Source: Pelistega sp. (lineage in GTDB: Bacteria > Pseudomonadota > Gammaproteobacteria > Burkholderiales > Burkholderiaceae_B). Taken from it: a DNA stretch of 64,000 nucleotides. The stretch is from the NCBI GenBank assembly GCA_030538255.1, contig JAUNUI010000001.1, positions 1 through 64,000 on the forward strand, given 5' to 3'. The notes under the pieces are model-generated. The model saw only the letters and a list, made by a program, of their open reading frames with translations, made no database searches and was not told the DNA's origin. Positions within the stretch are counted from its first letter, which is position 1, and each line of letters begins with the position of its first letter. This document shows, in pieces, positions 52,843 to 61,207 of this stretch. The position numbers and the translations under genes are program-made.

Positions 52843-52904
52843 TTAAAAAAATAGTTTATTATTTTTGCAATTAAGCCGAATTACAGGTTTTTTTCTATGG
52901 AGAA

Positions 52905-54542
52905 ATGATGGCAGATTTTGATACAGGCTTAGGCCGTAATGATGCAAACTTTGTGGCGATGACGCCGATCGACTTTTTAGTGCGCTCAGGCACAGTATAT
53001 GGTGAACGCCCTGCTATTGTGCACGGAGACTATCGTCAAACCTGGGAGCAGACCTATACACGCTGTCGCCAATTAGCTGGCGCCTTACGCCAGCGCGGTA
53101 TTAAGCGTAATTCGACTGTCGCTGTATTGCTGCACAACACGCCAGCCATGGTTGAGGCGCATTTTGGTGTGCCGATGAGCGGTGGTGTCTTGTGTTCTTT
53201 GAACGTACGCTTAGATACGGATGCCTTGATTTTTTGTTTGCAGCACGGTGAGGCTGAGGTTTTATTGGTCGATAGTGAGTTCCAACCACATATCGCGCAA
53301 ATCCGTAAAGCATGTCCTGATTTGTTAATTGTGCAAGTGAACGATTACTTAGGTCCTAAGGATATTGAGGCGTTCTCTGAGCTTGACTACGAGTCATTGT
53401 TACAAGAGTCGACGGATTTGGATAATTGGCAATATCCTGCCGATGAATGGGACGCCATTGCCTTAAATTATACCTCGGGCACGACAGGTAACCCGAAAGG
53501 GGTGGTCTATCATCATCGTGGCGCGGCCTTGAATGCTATCTCTAATATTCTGGAATGGGACTTGCCTAAGTATGCTGTCTACTTATGGACCTTACCCTTA
53601 TTCCATTGTAATGGTTGGTGTTTTGCCTGGACGATTGCTGCGCGTGCTGGTGTGAACGTCTGCTTGCGTAAGTTTGAGCCAAAATCATGTTTTGAGATTA
53701 TCCGTAAAGAGAAAATTACCCATTATTGTGCGGCTCCTGTGGTTCACGCAGCTTTGGCGAATGCGCCTGCGGCAATTAAAGAGGGTGTGCAGCATGGTGT
53801 TAAGGGCTTGGTGGCTGGTGCTGCACCTCCTGAAGCTGTCTTGGAAAACATGGAGAAAATGGGCTTTAATATCACCCACGTCTACGGTTTGACCGAAGTG
53901 TATGGTCCATCGGCAGTCTGTGCGGAACAAGAAGAGTGGGATGACTTAACGGTTAGCCAACGTGCAGCACTCAAGGCGCGTCAAGGCGTACGTTATCATT
54001 TACAAGGCGCATTAGACGTGATTAATCCGGCCACCATGCAGCCTGTAGAAGCTAATGGCACTGAGTTTGGTGAGCTGATGTTCCGTGGCAATATTGTCAT
54101 GAAAGGCTATCTGAAGAATCCGAAAACTACCGAAGAGTCATTTGCAGGCGGTTGGTATCATACTGGCGATTTAGGTGTGAAGTATGAGGATGGCTATGTA
54201 CAAATTAAGGACCGCTCGAAAGATATTATTATTTCAGGCGGGGAGAATATCTCCAGCATTGAAGTTGAGGATGTTCTGTATAAATACCCTGGCGTGGCGA
54301 ACTGTGCTGTTGTGGCCTTAAATGACGAAAAATGGGGTGAAGTACCCGTCGCCTTCATTGAGTTAAAAGAGGACGCGGATGTCTCAGAGGAAGAAATTCT
54401 TGAGTACTGTCGCGAGCATATGGCACGCTTTAAAGTGCCTAAGAAAGTGGTGTTTGGCGAGTTGCAAAAAACGGCAACAGGCAAGATTCAGAAGTATGAA
54501 TTGCGTCGCCAAGCTGCGGAGCTGTTTGGTTCTGGCAACTAA
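52905..54542 (+). CDS. Fatty acyl-CoA synthetase (AMP-forming)
   Basis: A 545-residue ANL-superfamily enzyme that activates a carboxylic acid to its CoA thioester through an acyl-adenylate. The P-loop-like A3 motif is NYTSGTTGNPKGVVYHH, with the later GLTEVYGPS, YHTGDLGV, KDIIISGGENISS and catalytic lysine in KTATGKIQKYELR. Length and signatures suit the medium/long-chain AlkK-like group. Two consecutive ATGs mark the start. Probably controlled by the palindrome upstream. Chain length of substrate not determinable. Confidence 0.9.
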   Translation: MMADFDTGLGRNDANFVAMTPIDFLVRSGTVYGERPAIVHGDYRQTWEQTYTRCRQLAGALRQRGIKRNSTVAVLLHNTPAMVEAHFGVPMSGGVLCSLNVRLDTDALIFCLQHGEAEVLLVDSEFQPHIAQIRKACPDLLIVQVNDYLGPKDIEAFSELDYESLLQESTDLDNWQYPADEWDAIALNYTSGTTGNPKGVVYHHRGAALNAISNILEWDLPKYAVYLWTLPLFHCNGWCFAWTIAARAGVNVCLRKFEPKSCFEIIRKEKITHYCAAPVVHAALANAPAAIKEGVQHGVKGLVAGAAPPEAVLENMEKMGFNITHVYGLTEVYGPSAVCAEQEEWDDLTVSQRAALKARQGVRYHLQGALDVINPATMQPVEANGTEFGELMFRGNIVMKGYLKNPKTTEESFAGGWYHTGDLGVKYEDGYVQIKDRSKDIIISGGENISSIEVEDVLYKYPGVANCAVVALNDEKWGEVPVAFIELKEDADVSEEEILEYCREHMARFKVPKKVVFGELQKTATGKIQKYELRRQAAELFGSGN

Positions 54543-54589
54543 AGCCTAAGGTGTGCCAACGCCTTGGTAGTAAGAACCGTGTTTGACAG

Positions 54590-54624
54590 AAATAGCGTGA
54601 ATGTATTTCACGCTATTTTTTTGT
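54590..54624 (+). terminator. Intrinsic terminator after the acyl-CoA synthetase
   Basis: AAATAGCGTGAA (54590-54601) pairs perfectly with TTCACGCTATTT (54607-54618) across a 5-base loop and runs into T's. Confidence 0.92.
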
Positions 54625-54631
54625 TAGAGCT

Positions 54632-54718
54632 CGCTGTAAAATCCGCACCTTCAAGACGATAAGGATGTCAGCTTTATCAGCGCGCGATGTAAAACACCAC
54701 CCTTCAAGGCAGGGGACG
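54632..54718 (+). repeat. Dispersed GTAAAACCCCG-CTTCAAGG element, copies 3 and 4 in tandem
   Basis: CGCTGTAAAATCCGCACCTT then CAAGACGAT (54632-54660) is followed by CGCGATGTAAAACACCACCC then TTCAAGGCAGGGGACG (54683-54718). Both match the elements at 42817 and, inverted, 3271. All copies are intergenic and near gene ends. Confidence 0.6.
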
Positions 54719-54974
54719 AAGTCGGCGAGTTGTTTTAGATATAAATCATATTGTGTATGGCAAGCTTGTCAAGCATTAAGCGCGTCATAAAAAGATGCTA
54801 CCATAAGGCATTCGTGTGAATGAGTGCAAGCTTGCCAATGAGGTGAACACACAAGCCACCATAAGCATGTGTGTGCTTTTCTAAATTGGTATCGCTTCTT
54901 GTGACTAGCTTGCGAAGCTTGTATACGTATACGTGTGAATTTCATTCTTCTCTAGCTCTATCTGATAGGTGCTT
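54719..54974. other. Intergenic region upstream of the nuclease-helicase pair
   Basis: With the terminator and element copies before it, this makes a 432-bp gap without a gene. It contains several copies of the AAGCTTG core (for example GCAAGCTTGTC, GCAAGCTTGCC, GCGAAGCTTG) and TATACGTATACG, but no clear promoter boxes were assigned. Confidence 0.4.
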
Positions 54975-57593
54975 ATGCTGCAATATACTTCCTGTACCAT
55001 TGAACAATTATTGACTTTGCCCTTAGACCAAGTGCAAATTATTACGGCGAATAATCGTTTAGCCGTATTTACTAAAGAGCTTATTCTTCAGCGCTTACAG
55101 CGTAAGGTGGTCGCTTTACCGCAGATTACTCCCTATAAAGCATGGTTGGACTTATTGGCTCAACAACAACGATTTTCAAGCCAAGAGGTGAAGATTGCCT
55201 TGGATGAATTTGCGCAACAATGGTTATGGCGCCAAGCGATTGAACATATTGAGCAGGATCAGCCTCTACTAAGCTTAGCGCAAGCGGCGGCGAATGCCAG
55301 TCAGGCGCATCGTCAATTAAGTGAATGGGCGATTGAGGTGCGGGATGATGAGCGCAGCCAAGAATATGAACGTTTTCTGCAGTGGCGTGAACAATATCAG
55401 ATACAACGCGATGCTCTCGGTGCTTGGGACACCCCACAGATTATTCAGGCAAGTTTGCAGGCCCTACAAGAGGGACGTATCAGAGTGCCTAAATATTATT
55501 TTATTAGTGGCTTTTATGCGCTTAGTCCTCAGCAGCTCAGTCTGCTTCAGACCTTACAAGAGCGAGGTTGTGTTGTGCAGCAGCTCGAGCTAGCCAAACA
55601 GCATGCGAGTCAGATTAGCGTGATGAGCGCGCATGATGATAAACATGAAATTGAAAGTGCGGTGTTGTGGGCTAAGCAGATGTTAATCGATCACCCTGAT
55701 AAGCATGTGGCTCTGGTTTGTCCCGACCTACAGTCTGATGTGGCTTATGTGCGCCGCGTATTAGAGCGACATCTGCGACCAGCGGAGCTAGCGTACCATG
55801 TGGCAGTAGGTCGGCCGCTGCATGAATGGAGTTTGGTACGCTCACTGATGCAATGGCTAGACTTATTAGCATCACTTAAGCGAAATAAAGTGGCCACCAG
55901 TCAATTCGGTAAGGCACTCGTACATGCCTGTTTTGGTGCGAGCAATGCGGAGCTCGCGCGTTTGCGTCAACTGGATGTCGAACTGCGTAAATCAGAACAA
56001 GTGCATTGGCAAGCACAGCAAGTGCTTGATCACTTATACCGATTGGCACCGACTTTCGCGGCTAAATTTGACCAGCTGTATAAAGAGCTACCCGAACATA
56101 AACAAGGGGCCTCAGATTGGGCTCAGTATATTCGCGATTGTTTAACCGCCTTAGAGTTTCCTGGGCCACAAGCACTGAGTAGTGAGAACTTTCAAGTTTG
56201 CCAAGCGTTTGAGCGGGTGTTAAAGCAGTTAGCTGCCTTGGATGAGGTACTAGGGCAGCTGCATCTTGAGCAAGTTTTAACGGTCTTGCAGCAGTTACTG
56301 AGCCGTACAATTTTCCAAGCTAAGCGCGCCGCTCAAGCGCGTCTAGATGTGGTGGGTTTGTATGAGTTAGAGGGGGGGCAGTGGGATGCCGCCTGGGTAA
56401 TGGGGTTGCATGATGAAGCTTTACCAAGCTTGGCCAAGCCTAATCCCTTTATCCCCGTCAGTAGTCAACGTCGCTCCCATGTCTTGCACGCCACGCCAGA
56501 AAGTGAGATGCAATGGTCAGAGCAGATCTTTGCATCCATATTGCATGCTGTGCCTGAACTGATTCTCTCGTGGCCGCAAGAGAAAGAGAGTCAGATTATG
56601 CGCCAAAGTTCTTTTATCAGCACGTGGCCGCAGCGAGAATTGGCACCCTTGCCAGCTTATCAGGCCCAAGTTTTAGTGTTAGAGCAAGTACAAGATAATC
56701 AAGGTTTAGCAGCGCAGCCAGGTGATTTCCGTGGCGGATATCGCGCCCTAGATTTACAAGCGCGTAACCCCTTATGGGCTTATGCAAATTATCGTTTAGG
56801 TATAGAAGAATTACTCAATTATCCGAGCTATGAGCTTAGCCACCTCAATCGCGGTAATTTTTATCACTATGCTTTGGAGTTGGTTTGGAAGGGTTTACAA
56901 AATTCAGCAAACTTGCATGCCTCACCTAAACTTACACACTTATTGGAGCAAAGTGTACAGGTAGCTGCCAAAGAGAAGCTACAGGTAATCAGTTCGCCCG
57001 TCTTGCGCAAACTCGAACAAGAGCGTGCGATAGCGCTGATTACGGAGCTCTTAGCGTTTGAGAAAAACCGAGAGGAGTTTGTTGTTGAGCAGATGGAATT
57101 GCGTCTAACGTATGAGCTGCATGGTTTACGTTTTAACTTTACGATTGACCGTATTGATCGCTTGGCTGATGGGACGCGTGTGTATATTGACTATAAAACA
57201 GGCGGCACGCCTTCAATGACTCAGTTGTCGTGCCATTGGTTTGAGCGTGAGCGCCCGATTGATGTGCAATTGCCTTTGTATGCATCAAGTCTAGGGCAAG
57301 ACCCTGTGCAGCAGATTGCAAGTGTCTCATTTGTGAGTTTAAAGCGTGGCCGCGTTGGCTATTTGGGGGTGGGTACCCATAAATTAGGATTAAGTAAAGG
57401 TATGCAGGCTTTTGAATCGGAGAAGTGGCAAGGTATAGTGCAAACTTGGCAAGATAAATTGGCTCAATTAGTGGCTGAGTTGGCGCAAGGTGTGGCCGAT
57501 AATCGTTATGAAAGCATGGAGGATATGCGCTTTTGCAACATAATGCCCTTTTTACGTTGTCGCGTAGCCGAAGAAGGAGAGGGTAATGAGTAA
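54975..57593 (+). CDS. AddB-like PD-(D/E)XK nuclease, probable DNA repair protein
   Basis: An 872-residue protein of the AddB-like family found with a UvrD-type partner in betaproteobacteria. No Walker A motif is visible in its N-terminal helicase-like part (contrast AddB). The C-terminal RecB-type nuclease core shows FTIDRIDRLADGTRVYIDYK, giving the D...(E/D)xK active site (IDYKTG). ATG at 54975 is preferred; TAGG is 5 bases upstream, while an in-frame GTG at 54969 has no site. It overlaps the helicase gene by 8 bases, so the two form a complex in double-strand break processing by inference. Confidence 0.87.
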   Translation: MLQYTSCTIEQLLTLPLDQVQIITANNRLAVFTKELILQRLQRKVVALPQITPYKAWLDLLAQQQRFSSQEVKIALDEFAQQWLWRQAIEHIEQDQPLLSLAQAAANASQAHRQLSEWAIEVRDDERSQEYERFLQWREQYQIQRDALGAWDTPQIIQASLQALQEGRIRVPKYYFISGFYALSPQQLSLLQTLQERGCVVQQLELAKQHASQISVMSAHDDKHEIESAVLWAKQMLIDHPDKHVALVCPDLQSDVAYVRRVLERHLRPAELAYHVAVGRPLHEWSLVRSLMQWLDLLASLKRNKVATSQFGKALVHACFGASNAELARLRQLDVELRKSEQVHWQAQQVLDHLYRLAPTFAAKFDQLYKELPEHKQGASDWAQYIRDCLTALEFPGPQALSSENFQVCQAFERVLKQLAALDEVLGQLHLEQVLTVLQQLLSRTIFQAKRAAQARLDVVGLYELEGGQWDAAWVMGLHDEALPSLAKPNPFIPVSSQRRSHVLHATPESEMQWSEQIFASILHAVPELILSWPQEKESQIMRQSSFISTWPQRELAPLPAYQAQVLVLEQVQDNQGLAAQPGDFRGGYRALDLQARNPLWAYANYRLGIEELLNYPSYELSHLNRGNFYHYALELVWKGLQNSANLHASPKLTHLLEQSVQVAAKEKLQVISSPVLRKLEQERAIALITELLAFEKNREEFVVEQMELRLTYELHGLRFNFTIDRIDRLADGTRVYIDYKTGGTPSMTQLSCHWFERERPIDVQLPLYASSLGQDPVQQIASVSFVSLKRGRVGYLGVGTHKLGLSKGMQAFESEKWQGIVQTWQDKLAQLVAELAQGVADNRYESMEDMRFCNIMPFLRCRVAEEGEGNE

Positions 57594-60500
57594 ACTAGAT
57601 CCAACAATTCGCCAACCCATCGATTGGCAGGCACGTCAACAAGCGATTGACCCGACTCATTCGTATGTAGTGCAAGCGCCAGCAGGTTCAGGCAAGACAG
57701 AGTTGCTGACTGACCGTGTCTTGGCCTTATTAGCGCGTGTGCAACGGCCAGAAGAAATATTAGCGATTACCTTTACGCGTAAAGCGGCAGCTGAGATGCG
57801 TGACCGTATTTTAAAAAAGTTAAAGCGCGGTCTAGAAGAGCAAGAGCCCAGTCTAGAGCATGAGAAGCAAGCCTGGCATTTGGCGCGCCAAGTCTTGGCA
57901 CGTGACAAAGAGTTGCAATGGAATCTTTTAAACTACCCGAGTCGTTTACGCGTGCAGACCATCGACTCGTTTTGTCAGTCCTTAATTCGCTTAACGCCCA
58001 GTCTGTCTGGCGCGGGTTCTAATTTGAATCCTACGGAATACTCATTGGTGCTCTATCAAGAGGCCGCGCAGCGAACCTTAGCGCAGATTGACGCCTCTGA
58101 AGCAGTGCAACAGCTAGTCTCTCATTTAGATTTAAATTTAGCGAAAACTGAAGCACTTTTAGTGGATATGCTAAAGAGTCGCGATCAATGGGGGTTTATT
58201 GTTGCCGATGAGGCGGCAGCATTGGCGCAGATGGTGCAAACCTTGCATCAGATTGTAGAGCAGGAATTACAAGAGGCCAAACAATCTATGCCTATGGGCT
58301 GGGAGCAAGCTTTAGTGGCACCTTTGCATGAAGCGGCGGCGGTCAAGTCTCAGGCGCAAGCGGATCATCCTATGGCTTGCCTATTAGATTGGGATGGGCA
58401 AGACTTGGCGCCGACTTTTGCGCAGCTAGAACGATGGGTAGCTATCGCCAGTTTCCTCTTGAAAAACGATGGTGATTTGCGTCAGACCTTTACCGTTCGT
58501 GATGGTATTGAAGCGAAGTCACCTTACAAGGCGGGTTTGGTGGATTGGGTTAAGACCCATGCGGATCGTGAGGATATGGTGGTCGCCTTAAATATCATTC
58601 GGCAGCTGCCCTTGCAACTTATTGAACCCGCTAATCTGGCCACCTTTGAGGCTTTCTTCGCTTGCCTAAAGTTAAGCTTAAATCACTTACAAGATGTCTT
58701 TAAAGAACATATGCAAGTCGACTTTATTGAAATTGCGCAGCGTGCCAGTATGGCTTTAGGCAATAGTGATAATCCAAGTGATCTTTTATTGAAACTTGAT
58801 TTATCCTTAAAGCATATTCTCATGGATGAGTTCCAAGATACCAGTTATAGTCAGATGCAGTTACTGGAAAAACTGGTTTCAGGGTGGAGCGATCAGGATG
58901 GTCGAACCCTGTTCTTGGTGGGTGATCCCATGCAGTCGATTTATCGCTTCCGTAAAGCTGAGGTCGGCTTGTTTCTTAAAGTGGCCGAGCAGCAAAAGGT
59001 CGCAGACCTTAGTATTCAGCGCTTAAACTTACAAGAGAACTTTCGCTCAGACCAAGGGGTTGTTGAGTGGGTCAATCAGATTTTCCAAGACGTGTTTCCA
59101 GTTCAGGATAATGCCGCCTTAGGTGGTATTCGGTATAGCCGTTCACACCCGTTTAAAGAGCTTGGGGCGCGTCAAGCTGTGCAGCTTTACCCTTTTGTTT
59201 ATGATAAAGAGACTCCAGGTAAAGATAAGGCCAGTGTGGAGTTAATGGCTGAGAAGACAATTGTGCAATTGGTGAAGAATGCCTTAGCCAATCACCCCGA
59301 TAGTGAACACCCCGTGGTTATTTTGGTGCGTGGACGTAATCACTTAGGACAGCTAGCGCAATTATTGCAAGCAAATCAGATTCCGCTCAAAGCCGTGGAT
59401 ATTGTGGCCTTACAAAATACCCCTGAGGTTGAAGATTTAGTGCAATTAATACGGGCCTTATTGCATGAAGGGGACCGCCTCGCTTGGTTAGCTTTGCTAC
59501 GCTCTCCCTTGTGTGGTTTGAGCTTAAAGAGTTTAAGCTGCGTATTTGGTCAAGACTTTAAGCGTATTGTACGACAAGACTTGCAAAGAGCCTTAGGCTT
59601 AGGTGTTGAGCTTGATGAGATGATCGGTCATTCAGAAGCGTATCGTTTGCGTCATTTTTGCAGTATTGTACTGGCCCGACCTTACCATCAGAGTGTCCTT
59701 AGTTTTGCCAGTTTTGTTGAACATATCTGGCGTCAATTAGGTGGTTTTGACCTGTATGGGAGTCCTGCAGAGCATGAGAATATGCAGTCCGTATTAAGCT
59801 TGTTGGACCGTTTAGCACCTTATGGTGATCTGGATGCTAATGAATTTCAGGCGCAATTAAATATGCTGTATGCCGCACCAGCGAGCCAGGGGGCTGCGGT
59901 TGAAATTATGACGATGCATAGAGCGAAGGGCTTAGAGTTTAATGAAGTGATTGTGTATGGTTTGCATCGTTTTAGCCGATCACAGCCAGCAGCCCTGATT
60001 GAGGTCGAGCAGCAAGATGGCGAGCTGTTGATGGGGACTGTCGCACATGCAGCCAGCGAGGGCGTTGATCGTGTTTCAGAATTAATTCGTGGCCGTCATA
60101 AAAAGCGTGAGGAGTTTGAAACCGCGCGTCTTTTATATGTAGCTTGCACACGTGCGCGTGAGAATCTGCATATTGTTTATTTGCTATCAGAAGATAATAT
60201 TGCGAATGATAAAGTAGATGCGCGTAGTATGCTGTCCCATCTGTATCCCTATGTCCGAGCAGGGATGTGTTATCCCGAGGATCAGTTAGCGACTTTAAGT
60301 ACAGGCGTTCTTGAAGTCAATAATCAAGCGAATGTCTGGCAAGAAGGATATAACAATAGTACTCTGGAGCGCTTGAGTGAGGAAAGCTTACGCCACTTGC
60401 AGCCTGTTATGGCAACGCCATGGCAAGGCACGGTATCGGCACCGGTGTGGCAGTTTGAGGATAAGCGACAGGCGGCTATAGGCACGGTAGTGCATGCTTG

Positions 60501-60966
60501 GCTTGAGCAGATGAGCTTAGATCGTTTGCTAGATTGGAATGTGGCGCGCATACAGGCGGCGCATGGTGTTATGCGCCAACAGTTGCGACAAGAGGGATTG
60601 GCGCCGAGTGAACTAGATGAAGCAGCGGATAAGGTGATTGCCTTGCTGAGCGGTGCACTGAATGATGAACAAGGACGCTATTTACTCAGTCATCCCCAAG
60701 CCAGTCATGAATGGCGTCTCAGTGATGAAGAAGGGGTAGAGAAAATCGTCGACTTGGCCATCCTCGATGAGCAAGGTTGGTTGGTGGTTGATTATAAGAC
60801 CTCAACACGGGGAAGCTTAGAAAGCCAGGAGGCTTTTATTGAACGATTAAAACTGAGTTATCAAGCGCAGTTAAGTCAATACGTGAGCTACTTAGAAAAC
60901 CTAGATGGTCGTTCTGCTCGCGCAGCTATCTATGCTTTAGATGGCTGTTTATGGATTGAACTTTAA
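57586..60966 (+). CDS. AddA/RecB-like UvrD-family helicase-nuclease
   Basis: An 1126-residue superfamily 1A helicase fused to a RecB-type nuclease. Walker A is APAGSGKTELL (31-41); motif Ia AITFTRKAAAEMR, motif II ILMDEFQDTSYSQMQ, motif III GDPMQSIYRFRKAEV, motif IV LNLQENFRS and motif V MTMHRAKGLEFNEVIV follow. The C-terminal nuclease has EKIVDLAILDEQGWLVVDYK with the D/DxK residues. Together with the upstream AddB-like protein it probably resects double-strand ends, replacing RecBCD. It ends 44 bp before the SRP RNA. Confidence 0.9.
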   Translation: MSKLDPTIRQPIDWQARQQAIDPTHSYVVQAPAGSGKTELLTDRVLALLARVQRPEEILAITFTRKAAAEMRDRILKKLKRGLEEQEPSLEHEKQAWHLARQVLARDKELQWNLLNYPSRLRVQTIDSFCQSLIRLTPSLSGAGSNLNPTEYSLVLYQEAAQRTLAQIDASEAVQQLVSHLDLNLAKTEALLVDMLKSRDQWGFIVADEAAALAQMVQTLHQIVEQELQEAKQSMPMGWEQALVAPLHEAAAVKSQAQADHPMACLLDWDGQDLAPTFAQLERWVAIASFLLKNDGDLRQTFTVRDGIEAKSPYKAGLVDWVKTHADREDMVVALNIIRQLPLQLIEPANLATFEAFFACLKLSLNHLQDVFKEHMQVDFIEIAQRASMALGNSDNPSDLLLKLDLSLKHILMDEFQDTSYSQMQLLEKLVSGWSDQDGRTLFLVGDPMQSIYRFRKAEVGLFLKVAEQQKVADLSIQRLNLQENFRSDQGVVEWVNQIFQDVFPVQDNAALGGIRYSRSHPFKELGARQAVQLYPFVYDKETPGKDKASVELMAEKTIVQLVKNALANHPDSEHPVVILVRGRNHLGQLAQLLQANQIPLKAVDIVALQNTPEVEDLVQLIRALLHEGDRLAWLALLRSPLCGLSLKSLSCVFGQDFKRIVRQDLQRALGLGVELDEMIGHSEAYRLRHFCSIVLARPYHQSVLSFASFVEHIWRQLGGFDLYGSPAEHENMQSVLSLLDRLAPYGDLDANEFQAQLNMLYAAPASQGAAVEIMTMHRAKGLEFNEVIVYGLHRFSRSQPAALIEVEQQDGELLMGTVAHAASEGVDRVSELIRGRHKKREEFETARLLYVACTRARENLHIVYLLSEDNIANDKVDARSMLSHLYPYVRAGMCYPEDQLATLSTGVLEVNNQANVWQEGYNNSTLERLSEESLRHLQPVMATPWQGTVSAPVWQFEDKRQAAIGTVVHAWLEQMSLDRLLDWNVARIQAAHGVMRQQLRQEGLAPSELDEAADKVIALLSGALNDEQGRYLLSHPQASHEWRLSDEEGVEKIVDLAILDEQGWLVVDYKTSTRGSLESQEAFIERLKLSYQAQLSQYVSYLENLDGRSARAAIYALDGCLWIEL

Positions 60967-60972
60967 GAAAGC

Positions 60973-61003
60973 TTAACGGCTTTAAAAAGTTCTATGCTAC
61001 AAT
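60973..61003 (+). promoter_or_regulatory. Candidate promoter of the SRP RNA gene
   Basis: TACAAT at 60998-61003 is a good -10 box 7 bases before the predicted RNA start. TTAACG at 60973-60978 is a poor -35 with a 19-bp spacer, so only the -10 is convincing. Confidence 0.5.
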
Positions 61004-61010
61004 GCTTGTT

Positions 61011-61106
61011 GGTGGGCCCCTTCGCATGGGTCGGCAGTGAAACTGGTCAGGTCGGGAACGAAGCAGCCATAGCTGTTTAGACTTAGTGCCGAAGTAAGGC
61101 TCACTC
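61011..61106 (+). ncRNA. ffs: Signal recognition particle RNA (4.5S type)
   Basis: Domain IV is clear: TGGTCAGGTCGGGAACGAAG then CAGCC (about 61043-61067), with the GGAA tetraloop and the AAGCAG internal loop that bind Ffh. The closing pairs are CG/CG instead of the common CC/GG, a compensated change. The ends pair: GTGGGCC...CCTTCG near the 5' end with CGAAGTAAGGCTCAC at the 3' end. Location between the helicase gene and dnaX is the usual one in Burkholderiales. Ends are approximate. Confidence 0.92.
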
Positions 61107-61144
61107 TTTATTTTAAGAGTGCCGAAGTAAGGACGGCTCTTTAG
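61085..61144. repeat. Duplicated 3' end of the SRP RNA
   Basis: AGTGCCGAAGTAAGG occurs at 61085-61099 inside the RNA and again at 61118-61132, 33 bp later, followed in both cases by a run ending CTCTTTA. CACTCTT/AAGAGTG (61102-61120) can form a hairpin between them. Confidence 0.8.
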
Positions 61145-61207
61145 TTGCCAGCTCTTTAGTTCTAAGCCCACTTTTTTTAAGCTCACTTTTCGGATTTAAT
61201 ATTCTCT

